From: Gammaproteobacteria bacterium
GTDB lineage: Bacteria > Pseudomonadota > Gammaproteobacteria > SZUA-229
Direction: 5' to 3'
Length of the DNA: 49,450 nucleotides
NCBI GenBank assembly: GCA_026995045.1
Contig: JALWPK010000204.1
Location: 1-49,450, forward strand
Below are positions 11,221 through 19,585 of this stretch, piece by piece (positions within the stretch are counted from its first letter, which is position 1; each line of letters opens with the position of its first letter). The position numbers and the translations under genes were made by a program. The notes under the pieces were generated by a model. It saw only the letters and a list, made by a program, of their open reading frames with translations. It had not been told where the DNA came from and did no database searches.

Positions 11221-11502
11221 ATGAACAAAAAACTGACCAGCGCAGCAATCGGCGGCGCATTCGCCGCCACCCTGATATCAAGCAACGCCGTTGCCGCCGA
11301 CAACCCGTTTGGCATGACCCAGCTCGATCAGGGTTACCAGGTCGCCATGTCCGACAAGGCCGATGAGGGCAAATGTGGCGAATCAAAATGCGGGGCCAAC
11401 AAGGCTGCAAAAGACGGCAAGTGCGGCGAGTCCAAATGCGGCGCCAACAAAGCCGCGAAAGACGGCAAATGCGGTGAAAGCAAGTGCGGCGCCAATAAAT
11501 AA
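11221..11502 (+). CDS. Cys-repeat secreted peptide of HvfA type (probable MNIO/DUF692 RiPP precursor)
   Basis: A 93-residue protein. The start is ATG 11221 with a good AAGGAG site; the longer frame from 11182 has no such site. Residues 1-26 are a signal peptide (ITSS-like hydrophobic stretch ending NAVAA), followed by DNPFGMTQLDQGYQVA, typical of the HvfA family. From residue 49 there are three near-identical 16-residue repeats, E/D-GKCGESKCGANKAAK, giving six Cys (52, 57, 68, 73, 84, 89) as three C-x4-C pairs. Family knowledge: EGKCG-type Cys are modified by DUF692 (MNIO) enzymes with a DUF2063-type partner, giving copper-binding peptides. No such enzymes are in this window, so the gene is an orphan here. 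A terminator follows. Only the first repeat keeps Glu in EGKCG; the others have Asp. Confidence 0.82.
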   Translation: MNKKLTSAAIGGAFAATLISSNAVAADNPFGMTQLDQGYQVAMSDKADEGKCGESKCGANKAAKDGKCGESKCGANKAAKDGKCGESKCGANK

Positions 11503-11536
11503 GCCCACACCCGCAACCTGGCCTTTCACGGCTGCC

Positions 11537-11570
11537 AAACCGGCGTCTGAGCAATCTGCGCCGGTTTTTT
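11537..11570 (+). terminator. Rho-independent terminator after the EGKCG-peptide gene
   Basis: AAACCGGCG at 11537-11545 pairs perfectly with CGCCGGTTT at 11559-11567, with a 13-nt loop and a run of six T at the 3' side. It begins 34 nt after the peptide stop codon and fits the end of the DUF302-peptide transcript. Confidence 0.85.
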
Positions 11571-11739
11571 CATGCCTCTACGTGGTCAATCCCGGCCAGG
11601 AACATGGAATTTCGACTGAATCAGGTCTATAAATGCATGTAATTGTCCCAAAAGCTGCACACATTGATAACCAACTCGCCGGGTTTACGCGTCATGCTTC
11701 GCCCCAGCAGCGGCATGGCGGTTGTGGGGAACCAACATC

Positions 11740-14334
11740 ATGCCAGAAAACCAGCCCAAGCCACGCATCCTCGTGGTCGAGGAATCCGCCACCCTGAGAT
11801 ATATGATTGGCAAGTCCATTCAGAAACAGGGCTACGAACTGATGGCGGTTGATTCTTTCGAGTCCGGCATCAAATGCCTGGCCGAAGGCAACCACAACTT
11901 CCAGGGCACCATTGTGGGCTGGCCAAATTACGAAAACTACCAGAAATCCAGCGAACTGCTGGTGTTGCTGGAAAAAGAACCCTACAGCGAAATGCCGGTG
12001 ATTCTGCTGTGCAACGACGCCGAAATGAACCTGCTCAACTGGATGAGCACGCGCCACCATGCGGCGCTGATTCCATGGGAAAGTTATCAGGAAGCAGTCG
12101 CCTCATTGCAGCAGATGCTGCAACCCGGACAGCCTGATGAACCGTCGTCAGAACGGCGCAGCGCCTTGTGCGACAACGGCGAACCCACCCGCGTGCTGTT
12201 CGTCGATGACTCCAACAGCATTCTGACCTATTACAAACGCCTGCTGGAGCGCAACGGCTACCAGGTGCTGACCGCGCGCTCGGTGAAAGAAGCCTATGAA
12301 GCAGCGCTGGACAACCCCGTCGATATCGCCATCATTGATTATTTCATGCCGGAGGAAAACGGCTATGTGCTGTGCCAGAAACTGCGCGACAACCCCGACA
12401 CCGACCGAATTCGCACCGCCGTCATCACCGGCACCTATCTGGATGAAGTTATCAAGGACTGCCTCAAGGCCGGCGCGATTGAGTGCATGTTCAAGAACGA
12501 AGCAGAAGAGCTGTTCCTCGCGCGGCTGGCGTCCATGCGCCGATTCATCGAAGTGCAAAAACAGATTGAAAAACAGCGCGAGCGTCTGGCGGCTATTCTT
12601 GAATCAGTTGGCGAAGGCGTCTACGGCGTCGACACCGAGGGCAAGATCACATTTATGAATCCGGCCACCCTGCGATTGCTGGGCATGAACAACGCCAACG
12701 CCATCAACGGCAAACCGGCGTATGAAGAGTTTCACCATTATGATGAGCAGCACACCGTTGAAGACGACCTGTTGCGAAAATCCTACGCCACCGGCAACAA
12801 GCTCAGCGCCTGGGAAACCGTGTTCCGCCACCATTCCGGCAAACTGATTCCGGTGGAATGCACCTCGCATCCGTTGTACATCAAGGGCAAACAGCACGGC
12901 TCCGTGGTTGCGTTCCGCGATATATCCAACCAGAAAATGCTGGAGCAGCGCTTGCGCTGGCAGGCGACGCACGATCATTTAACCAAGCTGTACAACCGGC
13001 GTTACTTCGAACTCAAACTCGACCGTGAACTGCAACATGTGCAGCGCAGCGGCATCACTGGCGCGCTGATTTATCTTGACCTCGACCGTTTCAAATACGT
13101 CAATGACACCGCAGGGCATGAAATTGGCGATAGCCTGCTGCAGGAAATCAGCCGCGTGCTCACCCAGCAACTACGACGCAATGATTTGCTGGCGCGTATC
13201 GGCGGTGATGAGTTTGCCGTGATTCTGCGCAACGTCGACAGCAATGCTGCAATTCGCATGGGCGACAACTTCCGCCGCGCGCTCAACCAGTTGCGCGTCA
13301 ATCACAAGGAGCAAAGCTATGTCGCCCACGCCAGTGTTGGCGTCGCGATGATGACGGAAGAACACGCCACCGCCGGCGAAATTCTGGCCAACGCCGATAT
13401 CGCCTGCCACATCGCCAAACGCAGCGGCCGCAACCAGACACATTTATATCGCAAGGAAAGTGATGAACGCAACGTTATGGGCAGCGAACTGGGCTGGACT
13501 TCACGCCTGCGCGATGCGTTGCAACACAACGGCTTTGAACTGAGTTATCAGCCAATCATGAAGGTTGCCGATATCGACATGAGCAACCTGCCGGCGCAAA
13601 ACGGCGCCTTGTGGCAACAGCACCTGAACGACACAGAAGGCAGCTTTCACTACGAAGTGCTGGTGCGCATGCACGGCGACAACGGCAAGATGTTCTTCCC
13701 CGACTCGTTCATCCCGACTGCCGAGCGCTTCAACATGATGACCGACATTGACCTGTGGGTGTTGCAGCACGCATTGCAGGATCTGACCGACACCGGCAGC
13801 CCGGCGGGCAAAATCACCCTGTCGCTGAACCTGTCCGGCCATACGCTGGACAATGAAAAAGCGCTGAACAACATTCGCGCCATTATCGCCGACTACAAGG
13901 TTCCGGCCGAGTCACTGGTGTTTGAAATTACCGAAACCAGCGCAATTGCCAACATGGAGCGCGCCAGTTATTTTATCGATGAACTGCACGCCCTGGGTTG
14001 CCGCTTCTCGCTGGATGACTTTGGCTCCGGCTTCTGTTCATTCTCGCAACTGAAAAACCTCGACACTGACTTTGTCAAAATCGACGGCCAGTTTGTCAAA
14101 AGCATGGCGCGCGGCTCCACCGATCGCGCCATTGTCACCGCAATGAACGATGTTGCCCACACGCTGGGGCGCTGCACGGTGGCGGAATATGTGGAAAGTC
14201 CGGAAGTGGTGCGCCTGCTGAAAATCTGCGGCGTTGACAAACTGCAGGGACATTATATTTCCGCGCCGCTGAAAGCCTTGCCGCACGGCAACGTTATCAA
14301 GCTGCACACCATCAAGCACATCGAGATTGACTGA
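11740..14334 (+). CDS. REC-REC-PAS-GGDEF-EAL protein (c-di-GMP synthesis/breakdown)
   Basis: Large signalling protein of 864 residues from ATG 11740, which has a GTGGGGA site; the longer frame from TTG 11722 is less likely. Domains in order: a receiver-like domain (about 9-130) starting ILVVEESATLRYMI but with IVGWPN where the phosphorylated Asp should be, so probably not phosphorylated; a normal receiver (about 148-270) with FVDDSNS and IIDYFMPEENG; a PAS domain (about 290-405); a GGDEF domain with intact GGDEF and the inhibitory-site RxxD (RRND) five residues before it; and an EAL domain with EVLVRM in place of EALLR, DDFGSGF and KIDGQFV. Catalytic Glu, Asp pair and Lys are kept, so both synthesis and hydrolysis are possible. 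The protein appears cytoplasmic. It stands alone between convergent genes. Confidence 0.93.
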   Translation: MPENQPKPRILVVEESATLRYMIGKSIQKQGYELMAVDSFESGIKCLAEGNHNFQGTIVGWPNYENYQKSSELLVLLEKEPYSEMPVILLCNDAEMNLLNWMSTRHHAALIPWESYQEAVASLQQMLQPGQPDEPSSERRSALCDNGEPTRVLFVDDSNSILTYYKRLLERNGYQVLTARSVKEAYEAALDNPVDIAIIDYFMPEENGYVLCQKLRDNPDTDRIRTAVITGTYLDEVIKDCLKAGAIECMFKNEAEELFLARLASMRRFIEVQKQIEKQRERLAAILESVGEGVYGVDTEGKITFMNPATLRLLGMNNANAINGKPAYEEFHHYDEQHTVEDDLLRKSYATGNKLSAWETVFRHHSGKLIPVECTSHPLYIKGKQHGSVVAFRDISNQKMLEQRLRWQATHDHLTKLYNRRYFELKLDRELQHVQRSGITGALIYLDLDRFKYVNDTAGHEIGDSLLQEISRVLTQQLRRNDLLARIGGDEFAVILRNVDSNAAIRMGDNFRRALNQLRVNHKEQSYVAHASVGVAMMTEEHATAGEILANADIACHIAKRSGRNQTHLYRKESDERNVMGSELGWTSRLRDALQHNGFELSYQPIMKVADIDMSNLPAQNGALWQQHLNDTEGSFHYEVLVRMHGDNGKMFFPDSFIPTAERFNMMTDIDLWVLQHALQDLTDTGSPAGKITLSLNLSGHTLDNEKALNNIRAIIADYKVPAESLVFEITETSAIANMERASYFIDELHALGCRFSLDDFGSGFCSFSQLKNLDTDFVKIDGQFVKSMARGSTDRAIVTAMNDVAHTLGRCTVAEYVESPEVVRLLKICGVDKLQGHYISAPLKALPHGNVIKLHTIKHIEID

Positions 14335-14355
14335 TGGGCATGCGGGCGACGCCGC

Positions 14356-14883
14356 TTATTTCATGTGCCGGTTTTTCAAATCGACATAATGCTGCGCGGA
14401 ATATCGCAGAAAGGCCTTTTCCTTTTCGGTGAGTTCACGCACTTTTTTCACCGGACTGCCCAGCCACAGATAGCCGCTGTCCAGCACTTTTTTCGGTGGC
14501 GCCAGGCTGCCGGCGCCAATCATCACCTCGGATTCAACCACCACACCGTCCAGCAATACCACGCCCATGCCGACCAGGCACAGGTCATGCACGGTGCAGG
14601 CGTGCACCACGGCGTTGTGGCCAACGGTGACATCGTTGCCGATGCTGAGCGCATTGCCGCCGGGCGCAAATTCGCTGTCGTGGGTGACATGCAGAATGCT
14701 GCCGTCCTGGATATTGGTGCGCTCGCCAATGCGGATGGAATGAATATCGCCACGAATCGAGCACATCGGCCAGACCGATGAATCGGCGCCAATCACCACA
14801 TTGCCGGTCACCACTGCCGCGTCGTCAACAAAGGCGCTGTCGGCAATATCGGGGCTGAATTGTTCAAAGTTTCGAATGGTCAT
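14356..14883 (-). CDS. Gamma-carbonic-anhydrase-like hexapeptide protein
   Basis: Left-handed beta-helix protein of the gamma-CA/YrdA group. The start chosen is ATG 14883 (MTIRNFEQFSPDIADSAFVD); the open frame runs 13 codons further upstream without support. The 175 residues show hexapeptide-repeat spacing, for example VTGNVVIGADSSVWP near residue 25. His residues in the metal-site positions are present: HVTHDSEF and VGHNAVVHACTV. The C-terminal helix EKEKAFLRYSAQHYVDLKN is typical. In many members of this group carbonic anhydrase activity is weak or absent, so the reaction is not certain. It is divergent from ubiA, sharing a 62-nt gap. Confidence 0.92.
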   Translation of the reverse strand: MTIRNFEQFSPDIADSAFVDDAAVVTGNVVIGADSSVWPMCSIRGDIHSIRIGERTNIQDGSILHVTHDSEFAPGGNALSIGNDVTVGHNAVVHACTVHDLCLVGMGVVLLDGVVVESEVMIGAGSLAPPKKVLDSGYLWLGSPVKKVRELTEKEKAFLRYSAQHYVDLKNRHMK

Positions 14884-14945
14884 GCCGCCATTGTAAGACC
14901 GCGACCGGCTGCACTCAAGCACACGGTTTTCGGTAGAATAGCGCC

Positions 14946-15896
14946 ATGAATCTCAGCGGCGTGATTACTTCTCTCAAGGCGCAACTGCAGCGGCTGGACC
15001 AGCGGCTCAGTCAGGCAGCCGCATCGCCCTGGATGGACAAGCTGGAACAATACGCGCTGCTGGTGCGGATTGACAAACCCATCGGCATTTTGCTGCTGCT
15101 GTGGCCGACGCTGGTGGCGTTGTGGATTGCCGCCGAAGGCTGGCCGCACCCCGGTGTGCTGTTTGTGTTTGTGGCGGGCGTGATTCTGATGCGCTCCGCC
15201 GGTTGCGCCATCAATGACTATGCCGACCGCCACATCGACAACAAGGTGGCGCGCACCAAAGAGCGACCGCTCACCGCCGGCAAAATCACCGAAAAAGAAG
15301 CACTGATGGTGTTCGCTGCACTCAGCATACTGGCCTTTGCGCTGGTGCTGTTCATGAACACGCTGACCATTATGCTGTCATTTGTCGGCGTGGCGCTGGC
15401 GGCGAGCTATCCCTTTATGAAGCGCTATCATTATCTGCCGCAGGTGCATCTGGGCGCCGCTTTCGGCTGGGCGGTGCCGATGGCTTTCGCCGCGCAGGCG
15501 GGCGAAGTGCGCGAGGTAACCTGGCTGCTGTTTATCGCCACCGTGCTCTGGGCAACCGCCTACGACACCATGTACGGCATGGTCGACCGCGAAGATGATT
15601 TGAAAATCGGCGTCAAAAGCACCGCGATTCTGTTTGGCAGCGCCGACAAACTGATTATCGGCGTGATTCAGCTCATCCTGATTCTGGACATGCTGTTGAT
15701 TGGCCAGCGCGCGGGCTTGTCCGGGTTTTATTATCTGGGCGTAGCCGTGGCGACCGGTCTTGCTGTCTGGCAGCAATATCTGATTAAAGACCGCGACCCG
15801 CAAAAATGCTTTCAGGCATTTTTGAACAATAACTGGTTCGGGCTGGCGTGGTTCGCCGGGGTGTTGCTGGACTATCAGTTTGGCGGTTTACGCTGA
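14946..15896 (+). CDS. ubiA: 4-hydroxybenzoate polyprenyltransferase
   Basis: Integral membrane prenyltransferase that attaches the polyprenyl chain to 4-hydroxybenzoate in ubiquinone synthesis. The two Asp-rich metal/diphosphate motifs are visible: NDYADRHID with downstream KERPL near residue 88, and [12 protein letters not shown] near residue 206. About eight hydrophobic segments are spread over the 316 residues. The first 40 residues before the LVRIDKPIG motif are somewhat longer than in E. coli. The gene that makes its substrate, ubiC, is at 40447-40941, not adjacent. Its stop abuts the stop of comF (convergent, no gap). Confidence 0.96.
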   Translation: MNLSGVITSLKAQLQRLDQRLSQAAASPWMDKLEQYALLVRIDKPIGILLLLWPTLVALWIAAEGWPHPGVLFVFVAGVILMRSAGCAINDYADRHIDNKVARTKERPLTAGKITEKEALMVFAALSILAFALVLFMNTLTIMLSFVGVALAASYPFMKRYHYLPQVHLGAAFGWAVPMAFAAQAGEVREVTWLLFIATVLWATAYDTMYGMVDREDDLKIGVKSTAILFGSADKLIIGVIQLILILDMLLIGQRAGLSGFYYLGVAVATGLAVWQQYLIKDRDPQKCFQAFLNNNWFGLAWFAGVLLDYQFGGLR

Positions 15897-16634
15897 TTAT
15901 TTCGGTGAAGGCGCTCTCGCCACCGACCACACCGATACGGTTTTCACCCCCGCCTTTTTCAGCACCCGCGACAGCTCATTCACCGTGGAGCCGGTGGTGA
16001 CCACATCATCGACAATCGCAACATGCTCATACGGTATGGCGGCCATCACCCTGAATGCGCCGCGGATGTTCTGGCGGCGCGTTTTCGCATCCAGCCCGGA
16101 TTGCTGACTGGTGGCCACCACGCGTTCTACCTGATGGCGCAGCAGCGGTTTTTGCAAGCCACGACTCAGCATGCGCGCCAGCTCGACTGACTGGTTAAAG
16201 CCGCGGCTGCGCAGGCGGCTGCGATGCAGTGGCACGGGCAAAACAGCATCAATTTTTGCAGCGCCACTGGCGCACACCTTGTCCAGCATCAACTGCCCGA
16301 ACAGGCGCGACAGCGCCAGACGGTCGTTGAACTTGAGCTGCACGATCAGGCGCGCGGCATCATCCTTGTATTCGAACAGGCTGACCGCGTGGTCAAACAC
16401 CGGGGGCTTTTTCAGGCACTGGCCGCAACGCACCGGCGCAGCCGCATCACCAGCCGGCAGAGGCAATGCGCACTGGCTGCAGGCGCGCTGGTTGTGCGGC
16501 AGACTTGCCAGACACGACGGGCAGATATCCATTCCCCCGTGGCCGGGCGCATCGCAAATGATACAGCGTGGCGGCAATAGACGTTCGAGCAGGGGGTTGA
16601 GCCATGCGCTCACGGGGTATCCTGAAAATGCCAT
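15897..16634 (-). CDS. comF: ComF family phosphoribosyltransferase-like protein
   Basis: ComF/GntX-type protein linked to DNA uptake or use of DNA as a nutrient. The start chosen is ATG 16634, giving 245 residues, the usual family length; the open frame extends 42 codons upstream through what looks like non-coding DNA. The N-terminal part holds paired Cys motifs of a zinc ribbon (CIIC, CPSC, CSQC, CGQC). The C-terminal part is a type I PRTase fold with the PRPP loop VAIVDDVVTTGSTVNEL near residue 207 and the LPVPLHRSRLRSRGFNQS segment near 137. Divergent placement next to bioB is common in gammaproteobacteria. Confidence 0.94.
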   Translation of the reverse strand: MAFSGYPVSAWLNPLLERLLPPRCIICDAPGHGGMDICPSCLASLPHNQRACSQCALPLPAGDAAAPVRCGQCLKKPPVFDHAVSLFEYKDDAARLIVQLKFNDRLALSRLFGQLMLDKVCASGAAKIDAVLPVPLHRSRLRSRGFNQSVELARMLSRGLQKPLLRHQVERVVATSQQSGLDAKTRRQNIRGAFRVMAAIPYEHVAIVDDVVTTGSTVNELSRVLKKAGVKTVSVWSVARAPSPK

Positions 16635-16738
16635 TTTTCGCTCAGCCCTCCATAGCCCGGAAATTGCGTGAAGTCGCTTAAAATAACAGGCAAACCTGTG
16701 TTTCGAATGGTTACCGGGTCGCTCTGCCGGTGTCTGCA

Positions 16739-16831
16739 CGTCTGGCGCGCCCGATCGCACCCCTTTTCACTCAAACCGTAGTCACCGCTACGCTTTTCGC
16801 TCCAAAGCGCCACGCTCGAACACGCCAGACG
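16739..16831. repeat. Imperfect inverted repeat in the comF-bioB intergenic region
   Basis: The 279-nt gap between comF and bioB holds CGTCTGGCG at 16739-16747 and its exact reverse complement at 16823-16831, within arms of about 19 bp that match less well outside this core. Between them is a smaller hairpin, CGTAG...CTACG. Further right a TATAAT box lies at 16878-16883, a likely -10 of the bioB promoter without a clear -35. No BirA-type operator was recognised. Confidence 0.4.
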
Positions 16832-16913
16832 CACATCCATCCGGCAGCTTCATGCAACTTCCGGGCTGGCTTGCCTGTATAATAGCCGCTGATTTTTACA
16901 TGTGACCATCGCC

Positions 16914-17885
16914 ATGACAACACTCCGACACGACTGGGAAAAAGCCGAAATCGCCGCCCTGTTCGATCTGCCGTTCAACGATTTGCTGTATCGCGCGCAC
17001 AGCCTGCACCGCGAGCATTTCGACCCGAACCAGGTGCAGGTCAGCACCCTGCTCAGCATCAAGACCGGCGCTTGCCCGGAAGACTGCGCGTACTGCTCAC
17101 AAAGCGCGCGCAACAAGGCGGAAATTGAACGCGAACGCCTGCTGCCGCTGGACGAAGTACTGGAAAAAGCCCGCCTCGCCAAAGACAACGGCGCGCACCG
17201 TTTCTGCATGGGCGCAGCCTGGCGCAACCCGACTGACAAGAATCTGGACAAGGTCATCGACATGATTCGCGGTGTGAAAGAACTGGGGCTGGAAGCCTGC
17301 GTCACCCTCGGCATGCTCACCGAGGCGCAGACCGAGCGCCTCAAGCAGGCGGGGCTGGATTATTACAACCACAACCTCGACACCTCGCCCGAATATTACG
17401 GCGACATCATCACCACCCGCACCTATGAAGACCGCCTGCAAACGCTGGAACATGTGCGCGAAGCCGGCATCAATGTGTGCAGCGGCGGTATCCTCGGTAT
17501 GGGCGAAAACCGCGAAGACCGCGTCTCGCTGCTGCAACAGCTCGCCAACCTGCCCAAACACCCGGAAAGCGTACCCATCAACATGCTGGTGCAAATTGAA
17601 GGCACCCCCTTGCATGGCGTCGACAAACTCGAACCACTTGAATTTGTACGCACCATCGCCGTCGCCCGCATCCTGATGCCCCGCTCCGTGGTGCGCCTGT
17701 CAGCCGGTCGCACCGAAATGAGCGATGAAGAACAGGCGCTGTGCTTCTTCGCCGGCGCCAACTCGATTTTCTACGGCGAAAAACTGCTGACTACCGACAA
17801 CCCGGATGAAAACCATGACCAGCAGTTGTTCGACAAGCTGGGAATCAACCAGCAAAACCCGGTGAGTGAAAACGCTTTAGCCTGA
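16914..17885 (+). CDS. bioB: Biotin synthase
   Basis: Radical SAM enzyme that inserts sulfur into dethiobiotin. The start chosen is ATG 16914 ([13 protein letters not shown]); a GTG 12 nt upstream is also possible. The radical-SAM motif [10 protein letters not shown] lies near residue 49, and the sulfur-cluster side shows the conserved Cys and Arg in [30 protein letters not shown] and [12 protein letters not shown]. The 323 residues are normal length. bioF follows after a 135-nt gap filled by an inverted repeat. bioH, bioC and bioD are not in the window. Confidence 0.97.
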   Translation: MTTLRHDWEKAEIAALFDLPFNDLLYRAHSLHREHFDPNQVQVSTLLSIKTGACPEDCAYCSQSARNKAEIERERLLPLDEVLEKARLAKDNGAHRFCMGAAWRNPTDKNLDKVIDMIRGVKELGLEACVTLGMLTEAQTERLKQAGLDYYNHNLDTSPEYYGDIITTRTYEDRLQTLEHVREAGINVCSGGILGMGENREDRVSLLQQLANLPKHPESVPINMLVQIEGTPLHGVDKLEPLEFVRTIAVARILMPRSVVRLSAGRTEMSDEEQALCFFAGANSIFYGEKLLTTDNPDENHDQQLFDKLGINQQNPVSENALA

Positions 17886-17891
17886 CTTTTT

Positions 17892-18009
17892 ACCGCAAAG
17901 GCGCAGAGGCGCGAAGGTTAACGCTATTGTGTAATCATGCTTGCGTAAAAGCATACTGACAGTGTGAACAACAACATTTTTTCCTTTGCGACCTTTGCGC
18001 CTTTGCGGT
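17892..18009. repeat. Long inverted repeat with CGCAAAGG-type ends between bioB and bioF
   Basis: Arm ACCGCAAAGGCGC at 17892-17904 is the exact reverse complement of 17997-18009. The match continues inward with mismatches to arms of about 26-27 bp (17892-17917 and 17983-18009). The core between the arms is about 65 bp. The right arm ends 12 nt before the bioF ATG, and the GGTGA ribosome binding site of bioF partly lies in the arm. A second element with the same ends is at 40291-40439 and a decayed one at 45221-45389, so this is a dispersed repeat family. Confidence 0.8.
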
Positions 18010-18020
18010 GAATCTAAAAC

Positions 18021-19172
18021 ATGCACATTTCCAAACTGCAAACCCGGCTGGACGAACGCAAGGCGAAGCAGCTTTACCGCACGCGGCGCATTGCCGAGTC
18101 GGCGCAACATGTCGAGATGCTTATTGATGGCCGCAAGCTCATCAGTTTTTGCAGCAATGATTATCTCGGTCTGGCCAATCATCCGCAGGTAAAACAGGCT
18201 TTCATCAAGGCGGCGAACGAATATGGCGTTGGCAGTGGCGCGGCGCATCTCATCAACGGTCACAGCAAACTGCATCATCAACTGGAAGAGGCGCTGGCTG
18301 AATTTACCAGCTACCCGCGCGCGCTGTTGTTTTCCACCGGCTACATGGCCAACCTCGGTGTGGCGCAGGCGCTGGTTGGCCGTGGCGACACCGTGCTGGA
18401 AGACCGGCTCAATCATGCCTCACTGATTGATGGCGGCCTGCTCAGCGGCGCGCGGCTGATGCGCTACGCGCACAACGACGCCGCCGATCTTGAACGCAAA
18501 CTGGCCTCGCGCAATTCGGGTGACAAACTGGTGATGAGTGACGCCGTATTCAGCATGGATGGCGATATCGCGCCGGTCAAACAACTTGTTGCATCATGCA
18601 AACAACACGACGCATGGCTGATGCTGGATGATGCCCACGGCTTTGGCGTGCTCGGCGCAGACGGCAAAGGCATAATGCAGCACACCCAAACCGCATCAGA
18701 AGATTTGCCGGTTTATATGGCGACGCTAGGCAAGGCGGTTGGCACAGCCGGCGCGTTTGTTGCCGGCAGTGAAGCCCTGATTGAAACCCTGATTCAACAG
18801 GCGCGCACCTATATCTACACCACCGCGCAGCCACCGGCGATTGCCGCCGCCACGCTGGCGAGCCTGCAGATCATTCAGCAACAGCCCGAGCTGCGCGAAC
18901 AACTCAACGCCAACATAAAACAGTTTCGTCAGTGCGCACAACAAGCCGGCGTGACGCTTGCCAGCAGCGATACAGCGATTCAGCCCGTGATAATTGGCGA
19001 TGTGGAGCAAACGGTTGCGCTCAGCAACAAACTGTTTGAAAGCGGTTTTCTGGTGACAGCGATACGACCACCCACCGTGCCTGAAGGCACAGCCCGTTTA
19101 CGCATCACCCTGTCAGCCAGTCACACGCCGCAATACATCGACCAACTCTGTGATGCATTATGTGCAGCCTGA
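18021..19172 (+). CDS. bioF: 8-amino-7-oxononanoate synthase
   Basis: PLP enzyme of the alpha-oxoamine synthase family that joins pimeloyl-ACP/CoA and L-Ala, the first step of biotin ring assembly. The 383 residues show SFCSNDYLGLANH near residue 42, GVGSGAAHLINGHSKLH near 69, the cofactor Asp in LMLDDAHGFGVLG near 200 and the PLP lysine Lys238 in ATLGKAVGTAG. The start ATG lies 12 nt behind the inverted repeat, whose end contributes GGTGA as the likely ribosome binding site. Next to bioB on the same strand, though the gap is larger than in a typical bio operon. Confidence 0.96.
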   Translation: MHISKLQTRLDERKAKQLYRTRRIAESAQHVEMLIDGRKLISFCSNDYLGLANHPQVKQAFIKAANEYGVGSGAAHLINGHSKLHHQLEEALAEFTSYPRALLFSTGYMANLGVAQALVGRGDTVLEDRLNHASLIDGGLLSGARLMRYAHNDAADLERKLASRNSGDKLVMSDAVFSMDGDIAPVKQLVASCKQHDAWLMLDDAHGFGVLGADGKGIMQHTQTASEDLPVYMATLGKAVGTAGAFVAGSEALIETLIQQARTYIYTTAQPPAIAAATLASLQIIQQQPELREQLNANIKQFRQCAQQAGVTLASSDTAIQPVIIGDVEQTVALSNKLFESGFLVTAIRPPTVPEGTARLRITLSASHTPQYIDQLCDALCAA

Positions 19173-19180
19173 CACCGGCC

Positions 19181-19318
19181 TTACGACTCATGCAGCAATG
19201 CAGCCTCGCTCGCCGCTGATGCCGCGCCGTCTTCATCCGGACTCATCCACCATACTACCGCTGCGGCGACACTGAGACATAACAGGCACGCCAGAATAAT
19301 TTTTATTGCCTGATTCAT
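19181..19318 (-). CDS. Small single-span membrane protein (tentative)
   Basis: A 45-residue frame from ATG 19318: positively charged start MNQAIK, one hydrophobic stretch (IILACLLCLSVAAAVVWWM, about residues 6-24), then an acidic and Ala/Ser-rich tail. This is the shape of small inner-membrane proteins. The ribosome binding site is weak (TTGGAAA). It lies 8 nt from the convergent bioF stop. No family recognised. It could be a chance frame. Confidence 0.35.
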   Translation of the reverse strand: MNQAIKIILACLLCLSVAAAVVWWMSPDEDGAASAASEAALLHES

Positions 19319-19420
19319 TTTCCAACCCTGATTCTGATTTTTTCCACCCAAACATACCAGATACAACCCAGAGCTGCACTTTCAGACCAATATAATTTTG
19401 GCGCCATGCTTACCGCGCCT

Positions 19421-19449
19421 TTATCATTGCCTTGCGGTTTGGTTATACT
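19421..19449 (+). promoter_or_regulatory. Sigma70-type promoter for the SpmA/SpmB-like transporter
   Basis: TTATCA at 19421-19426 (4 of 6 to the -35 consensus), a 17-base spacer and TATACT at 19444-19449. The transcript would begin near 19456 and carry a leader with a GCGCAG/CTGCGC hairpin (19462-19467 with 19478-19483) and a short ORF before the transporter gene. Confidence 0.55.
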
Positions 19450-19507
19450 GCACCCTGTCTAGCGCAGAGACTCCGCCCTGCGCCTGTCACTTAACAAACA
19501 CCACATC

Positions 19508-19585
19508 ATGATTAGCACAACACAAGAAGATTGCCGGCAACCCCGCCTGCTGTCACCGCATCGGACGGACAGGTCGCCAGACTGA
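19508..19585 (+). CDS. Short upstream ORF, 25 codons, overlapping the transporter start (tentative)
   Basis: ATG at 19508 opens a 25-codon frame rich in Arg, Asp and Ser that ends with TGA at 19583-19585. The final A of this stop is the first base of the transporter ATG (TGATG). Such 1-nt overlaps often couple translation of the second gene to the first. No ribosome binding site is visible for this frame, so it may be a chance ORF. Confidence 0.3.
   Translation: MISTTQEDCRQPRLLSPHRTDRSPD

Noticed and set aside
11365..11499. Repeated DNA that might be read as a CRISPR-like array
   Set aside because: The 48-nt repeats are in frame and encode the KCGESKCG repeats; there are no spacers.
16635..16760. 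42-codon N-terminal extension of comF
   Set aside because: The ComF family normally starts near residue 43 of this frame, and the extra part overlaps the inverted repeat region, so ATG 16634 is preferred.
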